A stretch of DNA of 64,000 bases, taken from positions 1,674,001 to 1,738,000 of the forward strand of contig CP036296.1 in assembly GCA_007751255.1 (NCBI GenBank). The letters are read 5' to 3'. The position numbers and the translations under genes are program-made. This document shows positions 57,104 through 64,000 of this stretch, piece by piece; positions within the stretch are counted from its first letter, which is position 1; each line of letters begins with the position of its first letter. The notes under the pieces were generated by a model. The model ran no database searches. It was not told where the DNA came from and was given only the letters and a program-made list of their open reading frames with translations. Source of the DNA: Engelhardtia mirabilis. Lineage in GTDB: Bacteria; Planctomycetota; UBA1135; GCA-002686595.

Positions 57104-59962
57104 ATGATGCGCTACGCTGCTCTCGCGCTGCTCCTCTTCGCTCCGGCATGTGCGGACCGTGAACCGGCCCCGTCGCCGCACCGGATCCGGCTCTTCGACC
57201 TGATGGACAGCGCGACCCTGGAGACCCCGTCGCGACCGGACGCCCCGCCTGCTACCGAGACCGTCGTCCTGGCTGACTTCGAAGACAGGACCATTGGACG
57301 CATGTGGATGGTCGTTGACGAACCGGGGTCCGAGGTCGTCGACGACGACGGGCGCCTCGGCATCGGCGACGGGGCAGGCGGGATGGGGGCCGGCCTTGCC
57401 GTCGGTCCCCTCGCTCCCGGCGAGGCCGGAGCCGCCGTCCTCTTGGTCCCGGCTCACGGCTTCGCTCGCTACGACATCACGGGGCGCGTCCGACTGGATC
57501 ACAACGGACAGCAGGACTCCGCGTCGACGCGCGAGGCGCTGCGCGTGCTCGAGCACCGGGGCGAGGTCGAGGACCCGGGAAGCGTCCAGTCGTTCATTCG
57601 AAGCCTCGCACCGACCCACCGAGTCTCACGCCAGAGCGATCCCTCCGGGTGGGATCGGTTCTCCGTCTCCTTCGTGACCCGGTCCGAGACAGGCACCCTC
57701 GAGCTGCAGCTCCGACACCAGGACGATGGCAGCGGCCAGTCGGTCACACGCTTCGACGACCTCACGGTGCGGCACACACCCCTCACCGAGGCGGACCTCT
57801 GGGATCACTTGCGAGGGCTCCACGCAGCCCGGGACGGCGAGCAGGTTTCGACCCCGTGGCGGATCCGTGCCTTGCTCCCGCGGGCCGGCATCCGCGCGGA
57901 GGAGGCCCGGGATGCGGTGCTGCTCCCGCCGCCTTCGACGCTCTCCTTTCCGCTCACCCTGCCCCCGGCGAAGACCGCGCCCCGACTCCGCTTCCACTGC
58001 GGGATGCTGCCTGACGCTTTCGAGGCGCCGGGCGACGGCGCGCGGATCGTCGTCCGTTTCCGACCCGACGGCGGCGAGCTGACCGAGGTCGGCGCAGTTG
58101 ACTTCGACCCGAAGCAGAATGAGAAGGACCGGGGTTGGCAGTCCGTGGAGCTCGATCTGACCGCCCATGGCGGGCAGACGGGAGTGCTGTCGTTCGAGAG
58201 CCGCGACGCCCCGGGGAGCTCGAAGGACCCGTTGGACGCGGTGGTCCTCGGGACCCCGCGTATCGAGCCGGGGAGCGGGGCGCCGGACGCCCTCAACGTG
58301 CTGCTGATCGGGGTCGACACCCTCCGTGCCGATCGAGTGAGCGCGCTGGGGTACGAACGTCCCACGACTCCTCAACTCGAGCGCATCGCCCGTGAGGGGA
58401 TCCGATTCCAGAAGGCCCGGTCGCAGGCGCCGTGGACGCTGCCCTCCTTCGCGTCGATCCTGACCTCGCTCTACCCGTCCGCGCACGGGGCGGGCCGCGG
58501 CGGTCACGGGGAGTGGACCGGGATCGACCCCGGCACCACGTCCCTCGCCGAGCTCCTCGCGCGCGCCGGCTACGAGACGCACGGCATCGTGGCCAATGGT
58601 CTGCTGTCACCCAGGTACGGCCTCGACCAGGGCTTCGAGGGGTATCACTTCAGCTGGGCACGGGAGTCGGCGAAGGACGACGCGAGCCTCGCTGCTGAGT
58701 TCATCGACGCGCACCGGACGACGCCCTGGCTCCTGTTCTGGCACGTCATGGATCCCCACCTGCCGTATGCGACGGAGCCGTCCTTCTGGGAGGAGTTCAC
58801 CGATGCGGACTACGTCGGCCGCTTCTCCGCACGGAGGTCCGTGCCCACCCAGGCCCTCCACGAGCCAGGACGGCGGGCGTTCGAGGGCCCGACGCCGGCG
58901 CCCGAGCTCTCGGGCGCCGACCGGCGCTTCGTGAGCGACCTGTACGACGCCGAGATCGCAGAGACCGACGCCGCCATCGGCCGGGTGCTCGATGCCCTGG
59001 TGAAGAGTGGCCAATGGGAGCGCACCATCGTCGCGCTGGTCGCGGACCACGGCGAAGCGCTCGGCGAGCGTGGCTACTACCACCACGGGTACACGCTCTA
59101 CGACGACCAGGTCCATGTTCCGATGCTGCTGCGGATCCCCGGTCGGGACGAGGGCCGGGTCGTCGACACCGCGGTGGCCTCCATTGACCTCATGCCGACC
59201 GTCCTGGCCGCCTTGGGGCTCGAGCGGCCCGATTACTTCCACGGCGTTGACCTGCTCGCGCGAGACTTCGAGGAAGAGCAGTCGTACTTCATCGAGAGCC
59301 CGACCTACGACAGCTCGGCGCAGAAGGCCTGGGTGCTGGGCGACTTCAAGTACTTCCACGACCCCGTCTTCCGGACCGAGGCCCTGTTCGATCTGGCGCA
59401 CGACCCCGGCGAGGTCACGGACGTGGCGGCGCAGCATCCGGAGCTCGTCCAGCGAGCGCGGAGGGAGCTCGAGCGGTTCCGCTGGGAGCACCTCCAGCTC
59501 GGGCGCTACCACCTGCGCGTCGTCGGCCGACCGGGTCAGCGCCTGACCGTCTCGATCGGGACCGACGACGTCTTCGACGCCAACTTCACCACCCGACCCG
59601 CTACGCCCGAGGCCGACGTCGAGCTGGACCTCGACCGCCGGAGCCTGGTCCTCGACACCACCCTCGAGGACTCGCGCTGGGAGCTCGTCTTCTGGGGCCG
59701 CGGGCAGCAGCTAGATGTCGACGTCCGCCTCGACGGTCAGCCCCTCGAGGCCGGCGCCCTCCTCGGCAACGCGGACCGCTCTCGATCGCTTCCGCTGGCA
59801 CTCACCCGGGACGAGATCCCCGCCCTCGATGCGGACGATGTCTCTGGACCGAAGCTCGACCAGGCCCTGCTCTGGCTCGACGCCGGCGCCTCCACCGAAA
59901 CGTCGACGCTCTCTTCACCGGACGAGCTCGAGATGCTGAGGCAGCTCGGCTACGTGCGGTAG
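57104..59962 (+). CDS. alkaline-phosphatase-superfamily (sulfatase-fold) lipoprotein with non-canonical active site
   Basis: This is 952 residues with a lipoprotein signal (RYAALALLLFAPAC). An N-terminal region of about 370 residues (two beta-sandwich-like parts, ADFEDRTIGRMW... and RFHCGMLPDAFEAP...) precedes a sulfatase-fold domain from about residue 395 (LNVLLIGVDTLRADRVSALG, metal-binding Asp; NxTxLx-type ADHGEALGER at about 647). The active-site segment is AQAPWTLPSFASILTSLYP (A442-P-W-T445). The C/S-x-P-x-R formylglycine motif is absent and Thr445 is in the usual nucleophile position, as in phosphoglycerol-transferase-like members. It is predicted to act on phosphoester rather than sulfate substrates, or the enzyme may be inactive. 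C-terminal beta-rich domain to the end. Confidence 0.85.
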   Translation: MMRYAALALLLFAPACADREPAPSPHRIRLFDLMDSATLETPSRPDAPPATETVVLADFEDRTIGRMWMVVDEPGSEVVDDDGRLGIGDGAGGMGAGLAVGPLAPGEAGAAVLLVPAHGFARYDITGRVRLDHNGQQDSASTREALRVLEHRGEVEDPGSVQSFIRSLAPTHRVSRQSDPSGWDRFSVSFVTRSETGTLELQLRHQDDGSGQSVTRFDDLTVRHTPLTEADLWDHLRGLHAARDGEQVSTPWRIRALLPRAGIRAEEARDAVLLPPPSTLSFPLTLPPAKTAPRLRFHCGMLPDAFEAPGDGARIVVRFRPDGGELTEVGAVDFDPKQNEKDRGWQSVELDLTAHGGQTGVLSFESRDAPGSSKDPLDAVVLGTPRIEPGSGAPDALNVLLIGVDTLRADRVSALGYERPTTPQLERIAREGIRFQKARSQAPWTLPSFASILTSLYPSAHGAGRGGHGEWTGIDPGTTSLAELLARAGYETHGIVANGLLSPRYGLDQGFEGYHFSWARESAKDDASLAAEFIDAHRTTPWLLFWHVMDPHLPYATEPSFWEEFTDADYVGRFSARRSVPTQALHEPGRRAFEGPTPAPELSGADRRFVSDLYDAEIAETDAAIGRVLDALVKSGQWERTIVALVADHGEALGERGYYHHGYTLYDDQVHVPMLLRIPGRDEGRVVDTAVASIDLMPTVLAALGLERPDYFHGVDLLARDFEEEQSYFIESPTYDSSAQKAWVLGDFKYFHDPVFRTEALFDLAHDPGEVTDVAAQHPELVQRARRELERFRWEHLQLGRYHLRVVGRPGQRLTVSIGTDDVFDANFTTRPATPEADVELDLDRRSLVLDTTLEDSRWELVFWGRGQQLDVDVRLDGQPLEAGALLGNADRSRSLPLALTRDEIPALDADDVSGPKLDQALLWLDAGASTETSTLSSPDELEMLRQLGYVR

Positions 59963-60121
59963 GGGAGCGCGGGACTCGCCTGAGTCTCCGGACCCCTCGA
60001 GCGAACCCGAGTACTGCACCAAAGCCGGGCAGCGGCCGGACGACGGCCAGCACCTTGCTAGCCTGGCCTGCATCGCTCTCAGGGGAGGGAGTCCAGCGCC
60101 CTCGATGACGACGACGAGATC

Positions 60122-61318
60122 ATGAACAGACGGCTCTTCTTCCAATCCGCACTGGCTGTCGGTCTTGCCGCCACGACCGCGACCAGGATCGGATGGTCTC
60201 GGGCGCAGGAGGGCGAGCGCCGGGCCGGAAGCCCGAGCCTCTTCACCCCGCTCCAGCTCCGCGGGGTGACCCTGCGTAACCGGGTTGCGATGTCGCCGAT
60301 GTGCCAGTACTCCAGCGAGGATGGCTTCGCGAACGACTGGCACCTCGCGCACCACGCCGCGCGCGCCGTCGGCGGCGTGGGGTTGCTGATTGCGGAGGCC
60401 ACCGGCGTGGTGCCCGAGGGACGCATCACGCCGAACTGCCTCGGCATCTGGAAAGACCAGCACGTGCCCGCGCTGCGCCGCATGACCGATTTCGTGACCG
60501 CGAACGGCGCGGTGCCCGGCATCCAGCTCGCGCACGCCGGAGTCAAGGGGTCCCGCCATCGCCCGCTCCACCCGCAGCGGAACCGGTATGTGCCGCTCGA
60601 GGAGGGCGGCTGGCTACCCGTCGGCCCGACGGCGAAACGATACGGCTCGGACGGCCCGGTGCCACACGAGCTGACCGTGCCTGAGATCCACGAGGTCACC
60701 AACGCGTTCGCGGCGGCGGCCGAGCGATCGATCGCCGCGGGCTTCCGCGTGGTCGAGCTGCATTTCGCGCACGGCTACCTCGGCCACAGCTTCCTGTCGC
60801 CGCTCATGAACGAGCGCGAGGACGACTACGGAGGCTCGTTCGAGGGCCGCGTGCGGTTCCTGATCGAGACGGTCCGCGCGGTCCGCGCGGTCCTGCCCGA
60901 GGACGCCCCGCTCTTCGTGCGGCTCTCGTGCACCGACTGGGTCGAGGGCGGCTGGTCGCTCGACGACTCGGTGGAGGCCTCCCGTCGCATGAAGGAGGAG
61001 GGGGTGGACCTCGTCGACTGCTCCACCGGCGGGGCCACGCGGGACGCCAGCATTCCGGTTGGACCGGACTATCAGGTGCCGTTCGCGGAGCGGATCCGGA
61101 AGGACGCCGGTATCGCGACCGGCGCCGTGGGCCTCATCACCGAACCGGCCCAGGCCGAAGCGATCGTCGCCGAGGGACGCGCGGACCTGGTCCTGCTGGG
61201 CCGCCAGCTCTTGCGAGAACCGCACTGGTCGCTCCGCGCATGGGGCGAATTGGGGGCGACGACACCTGCGCCCATCGCGCCGGAGTACGCCTGGGCGCTC
61301 GCCGAGACGCGCCGGTGA
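60122..61318 (+). CDS. Tat-exported Old Yellow Enzyme family NADH:flavin oxidoreductase
   Basis: This is 398 residues. A twin-arginine signal (MNRRLFFQSALAVGLAAT...) is followed by a YqjM-like Old Yellow Enzyme: LFTPLQLRGVTLRNRVAMSP, MCQYSSEDGFANDWHLAHHA (the Cys of the YqjM class), IQLAHAGVKGS (family HAGRK; here Val replaces Arg), VELHFAHGYLGHSFLSPLMN (His-x-x-His substrate pair) and EDDYGGSFEGRVRFL. It binds FMN and reduces activated alkenes or xenobiotics with NAD(P)H. Export across the membrane is unusual for the family, in which most members are cytoplasmic. 159 bp separate it from the upstream AP-superfamily gene, with no evidence of an operon. Confidence 0.9.
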   Translation: MNRRLFFQSALAVGLAATTATRIGWSRAQEGERRAGSPSLFTPLQLRGVTLRNRVAMSPMCQYSSEDGFANDWHLAHHAARAVGGVGLLIAEATGVVPEGRITPNCLGIWKDQHVPALRRMTDFVTANGAVPGIQLAHAGVKGSRHRPLHPQRNRYVPLEEGGWLPVGPTAKRYGSDGPVPHELTVPEIHEVTNAFAAAAERSIAAGFRVVELHFAHGYLGHSFLSPLMNEREDDYGGSFEGRVRFLIETVRAVRAVLPEDAPLFVRLSCTDWVEGGWSLDDSVEASRRMKEEGVDLVDCSTGGATRDASIPVGPDYQVPFAERIRKDAGIATGAVGLITEPAQAEAIVAEGRADLVLLGRQLLREPHWSLRAWGELGATTPAPIAPEYAWALAETRR

Positions 61319-61974
61319 TCGAGGGTGGGTGGGTCATGGGGTCCATCGACTCGGCCCGAATCGGAGCGGCTGGCAGATCACCCGTAGCTGAGACAAGAAG
61401 GGCAACCGCGGCGATCGCATCGACTCCTGGTCGGAACTTGGGGAGGAGGTCACCGCTCGAGGTTCAGGGGAGCTGCCGCCTGCGCCTCACCGACGACCTG
61501 CGCCGGCGGCTCGCCGCCGAGGTCCAGAGCCTCGGCCGGTGTCAGCGGGAAAGGCGTGTCCGCGCGTCAACTCGCACCGTCACGCACCGCATCGATCCAC
61601 GGCCGCCACCGCCGCGGGAGCGTGGACCGGGTGCTCGGACGCCAAGCGCTCACCTTCGCGGCTACGGGGATGTGTCCAGCGGGCCAGACGGCGGCCGGAT
61701 CGTCCGTTGGATGGGCTCCGCCTGACGAGGCCGTCGTGCCCGCGCCGCCCGATAGCGGCGGTCTCGGCTGAGAGTCGGCGCAGACCGGGTGTCGATCGTG
61801 CGAGCGAGCGAGTGATTGGGGCCGGATGGCGCTCAGCCGAGTCCCCGCAACTTTCGAGCGGCACGGGAGCGGGTCGGACCGAGACGGAGGCCGCGCGATA
61901 GGTGGACTGATCGACCTGCGACCAACGGAAAGGGCTGCTGCGGGGTGTGGCTCCGTCGGCAACCAGGCCGTCGG
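61319..61974. other. intergenic region without recognisable gene
   Basis: The 656 bp lie between the oxidoreductase gene and the first MITE-like element. Open frames on both strands show no known motif. A short run LTDDLRRRLAAEVQSLGR (plus strand, around 61485) looks helical but isolated. Confidence 0.35.
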
Positions 61975-62140
61975 CTAGTGTCCTGGATCAGAAATTCGGC
62001 GTCACTTCCCGGGCTCCGATCGCCGCTGGCGTCGTTGCGCCTCCTCCGAGTATCGCAGCGGATACGCGTCGTCGGCGCGCCTAGCCAGCATCGATCGGAC
62101 CTCCGGGCAGTGACGCCGAATTTCTGATCCAGGACACTAG
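61975..62140. mobile_element. 166-bp MITE-like element with perfect 32-bp terminal inverted repeats
   Basis: 61975-62006 is exactly the reverse complement of 62109-62140 (32 of 32). Both ends finish in CTAG, and the core of 102 bp encodes nothing. The ends read ctagtgtcctggatcaga from each side. This is the expected structure of a non-autonomous MITE whose transposase gene is elsewhere, with a TA or CTAG target duplication as seen with several DDE transposon families (for example IS630/Tc1-type). A 16-nt partial end occurs at 50804-50819. The second element at 62137 shares its terminal CTAG. Confidence 0.8.
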
Positions 62141-62338
62141 CCCGGACTATTCATGAAGACGTGCTCGAAACTGCCCAGCTCGGTTCCTGCCGGCACTTTG
62201 CGGACGGCGGCCGCGCAGGCGACCCCTACGGGTCGTCGAGCACGCCGGCGTTCGCATAGTGCCGGCAGGGGCCGAGAGGCCGGCACGGCCGGCCGATTGG
62301 GCTGTTTCGAGTGCGTGTTCATGAACAGTCCGGGCTAG
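62137..62338. mobile_element. about 200-bp MITE-like element with imperfect inverted repeats, abutting the first
   Basis: The left end (62137 onward, ctagcccggactattcatga) and the reverse complement of the right end (to 62338, ctagcccggactgttcatga) match over about 38 nt with a few mismatches, continuing through tgctcgaaac / actcgaaac. Both ends carry CTAG. A long internal palindromic section (around 62188-62310, tgccggcac/gtgccggca type) gives it strong secondary structure. No transposase is encoded. Its left CTAG (62137-62140) is also the right CTAG of the neighbouring element, and its right CTAG contains the stop codon of the gene at 62335-62541. Confidence 0.7.
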
Positions 62339-62541
62339 AGGCCGAAGAAGTCGATCCCGTTGCGGACGCAGGAGATGAACATCCACACCAGACCGACCCC
62401 GACGAAGGCGATTCCAGCGACACCGATGATCGTACTGTCCGTCGCTCGGGCGAGCGCCAGGAGGCCGCCCCCACCGAGAACGAGAAGGAGCGGAGCCACG
62501 AAGCCCCGCACAAAGCTCTTCAATTCTCGACCGTCATCCAT
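62335..62541 (-). CDS. small two-helix membrane protein ending inside a MITE terminus
   Basis: This is 68 residues; ATG 62539-62541 with a GGAG ribosome site 6-7 nt upstream. It has two hydrophobic helices (FVAPLLLVLGGGGLLALA and IIGVAGIAFVGVGLVWMFIS) and a short tail FFGL. The TAG stop (62335-62337) lies in the CTAG at the right end of the 62137-62338 element, so the element probably provides the stop and the original C-terminus may have been longer. The good start context suggests it is still translated. Function unknown. Confidence 0.6.
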   Translation of the reverse strand: MDDGRELKSFVRGFVAPLLLVLGGGGLLALARATDSTIIGVAGIAFVGVGLVWMFISCVRNGIDFFGL

Positions 62542-63236
62542 CTGTTTCTCCGTCGGTCGAACCTAGATCGTCTAGAGGGGGCGGGGCCGCCGTGGCATGG
62601 CCCGATCTTCAGCACCGGAGGATTCCGGCGCGACGACATCCGCGCATCTCGCAGACCCGGCTCGATTGGGGGGTGGGCAGCGCACAGCGCGACGTCGCAT
62701 CAAGTCCGCGAGAGGGTATCCGCCGCGCGCGCCACGGTTTGTTAATTGGGGACTCGGTCCTGGGCCATCAACTGTGGTCGGCGGCTCGCAGCCCAGGTCG
62801 TGCGAGGGGCTTACCGCTCGGCCAAGACTCGGCCGATCACCCCCTCTCGCGCGACCCCGCCCGGCCCAGCCCCTCGATCCGTCGACGCCCGGCCCCGTCT
62901 GCCCGTCCCCGACCTTGCTTGGCTTTCCTGAGCAGTTGTGGTTCGAGCGGCGGGGTGTAGCGATCGCGCCATTCCCTATGACCATGATCTTGTCTGGGCT
63001 TGCGGCGATCAGAGTTCGGCGGCGCTGTCGAGAGTGTCGGGGCTACATGGCTTCGTTTGGGGTGACGAGCCCCGGCCTACTCATGCGCCCTATGGTGGCG
63101 CCACGGGCCTTTGCGCCGAGGAATGCCTCTGGGACTCACTTCGGCTGCCGATTGCAGGACCGAAACGGGAGGCGGCTGTCTTGAGACGTTGGCCGCGCCC
63201 CCAGTATCGAGACCCGAGGCCGTGGACGCCCAGGTC
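62542..63236. other. intergenic region without recognisable gene
   Basis: The 695 bp lie between the small membrane gene and the Fic relic. Several frames are open; none shows a known motif. No hairpin or repeat was noticed. Confidence 0.35.
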
Positions 63237-63453
63237 GCCGATCGGTCGTTGAACGAACGGCAGCGCAGGATGCTGAACCGGCTCCTCGACGGGTTCGAAG
63301 GCAAGCTCACGTCGTCCAAGTACGCCAAGCTCGCGAAGTGCTCGAGCGACACAGCGCTGCGCGACATCCGCGATCTTCTGGAGCGCGGCCTCCTCTCCCA
63401 GAACGAGGGCGGGGGGCCGGAGCACGAGCCACCGGATCGCGGACGACGTCTGA
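63237..63453 (+). pseudogene. Fic-family protein C-terminal winged-helix fragment with a frameshift in a G-run
   Basis: The frame encodes LNERQRRMLNRLLDGFEGKL then TSSKYAKLAKCSSDTALRDI and RDLLERGLLSQNEGG. This is the conserved C-terminal winged-helix domain of one large bacterial Fic (AMP-transferase-like) group. After a run of six G at 63411-63416 the frame is off by one; removing one G gives GGGRSTSHRIADDV-stop, the normal family end (TGA 63451-63453). Upstream of 63237 there is no Fic core (HPFxxGNGR) in any frame, so only the tail remains. The same tail is echoed at 52964-53027. Confidence 0.75.
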
Positions 63454-63689
63454 GCGGCGGAGCTGGGCGGGGCGGGTGATGCTCGCGGATGCCAGATCGA
63501 TCCAGACCAGGCAGCCCCGGGACGCTCGTGAGAGGTGGCCAGCCCCCGGGGCTATCCGGCCGATTCCGGGCCGCAGGTGCTGAGCTACGCGGCATCCGGC
63601 AGATGCTCCGGCTCGCGGCGAAGCCGCTCCGATGGATCGGTGGTAGCCAGGTCAAGACGCCGCCGGTAGGCGCGAGGCTCGGCGAGACC

Positions 63690-63835
63690 TCGACGGCGCG
63701 TTGTGGGTGCTGCGGTCCGGTGAGCAGACCGGGATGCCGATCCCGCGGTCGATGCTCTTCGCTGGCCCGCAATGCCTCGAGCTCTGTGTCCGCGACGAGG
63801 GCAAGCAGTGCCAGCTGATCTATCGGTTGGATCGG
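63690..63835 (+). pseudogene. HigB/Gp49-like (RelE superfamily) toxin fragment
   Basis: One frame encodes ALWVLRSGEQTGMPIPRSM, LFAGPQCLELCVRDEGKQCQ and LIYRLDR. The pattern G-x-x-x-G-M-P-x-x-R-x-M-x-x-x-G-x-x-x-x-E-L-x-(V/I)-R-D-x-x-x-x-x-(R/Q)-(L/I)-(I/V)-Y-R-x-D is typical of phage-derived Gp49-like HigB toxins. The N-terminal strand and the C-terminal FxKKTxxTP segment are missing, so it is a fragment. It leads directly into the antitoxin-like relic in another frame. Confidence 0.5.
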
Positions 63836-63968
63836 CACTTCGCAGGCGCAGGTCTCCAAGCTGGAGGCGGGCTATCCGTCGATCACGGTCGATCGGATTC
63901 TGAGGGCTCTCGCTGCGCTCGGTGTCTCCTGGCCGGCGATCGTGCGCGCGCTCTCGTCGGCGCCCTGA
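63819..63968 (+). pseudogene. XRE/HigA-like antitoxin C-terminal fragment
   Basis: The frame from 63819 to TGA 63966-63968 encodes IGTSQAQVSKLEAGYPSITV, DRILRALAALGVSWPAIVRA and LSSAP. SQAQVSKLEAG is the recognition helix of an XRE-type helix-turn-helix. A stop codon at 63816-63818 precedes it in frame and the first half of the domain is absent. With the toxin-like fragment just upstream this is the remains of a HigBA-type module. Confidence 0.65.
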
Positions 63969-64000
63969 CGTCGCGATCGAGATTCACCGTGGCTTCGATC

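Noticed and set aside
62153..62338. Small open frames on both strands in the second MITE-like element
   Set aside because: Both end in the same FMNSPG because the element is an inverted repeat; they are by-products of the palindrome, not genes.

Overview
The window is very GC-rich, densely coding DNA that looks like the chromosome of a marine-type planctomycete (Planctomycetota), probably near the Engelhardtia/Rohdeia/Saltatorellus lineages. The evidence is three intact PknB-type Ser/Thr kinases with different C-terminal sensor regions (FGE-like, TPR, WD40) plus one broken kinase, two ECF-type sigma factors, a PVC-type CxxCH cytochrome dehydrogenase, a DUF2339/DUF3999 pair, and many secreted proteins built from beta-propeller, FG-GAP or beta-helix repeats that end in related C-terminal beta-sandwich-like domains. 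The lineage is inferred from gene content only. I saw no rRNA, tRNA or CRISPR array.

Layout. 1-2 kb: tail of an FGE-like protein, a membrane protein and a cysteine dioxygenase-like cupin. 2.5-8 kb: two convergent secreted propeller proteins with terminator hairpins between them, then a lipoprotein with carboxypeptidase-regulatory-like repeats. 8-22 kb: a minus-strand block with a kinase/FGE fusion, a decayed copy of a cytochrome c gene, an FG-GAP lipoprotein with an unusual Ser/Thr-rich beta tail, a TPR kinase paired with an ECF sigma factor, and the intact cytochrome c parent gene. 22-31 kb: a hexapeptide acyltransferase, a small anchored protein, a 1555-residue LamG/crystallin-like/helical/PKD protein that is the most novel gene here, and a proline-iminopeptidase-like lipoprotein that has lost its catalytic His. 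31-36 kb: an ECF sigma factor facing a WD40 kinase, with stop codons 3 nt apart. 36-41 kb: four secreted proteins with structured leaders. 42-48.5 kb: DUF2339-DUF3999 overlapping pair and a KefB-type antiporter. 48.7-53 kb: a rearrangement scar joining a broken kinase to a broken NHL protein, an intact FG-GAP secreted protein, and toxin/antitoxin-like debris. 53-61 kb: CBS protein, small membrane protein, transposase relic, Cys-rich secreted protein, alkaline-phosphatase-superfamily lipoprotein and a Tat-exported Old Yellow Enzyme. 61-64 kb: two abutting MITE-like elements, a small membrane gene that ends inside one of them, and remnants of a Fic gene and a HigBA-like module.

Read together, the window combines signalling genes (sigma factor plus kinase), a cell-surface or secreted proteome that shares C-terminal domains, and repeated traces of duplication, transposition and gene decay. 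Whether the shared C-terminal domains form a lineage-specific sorting system is the most general open question. The 1555-residue protein is the best single candidate for undescribed biology.
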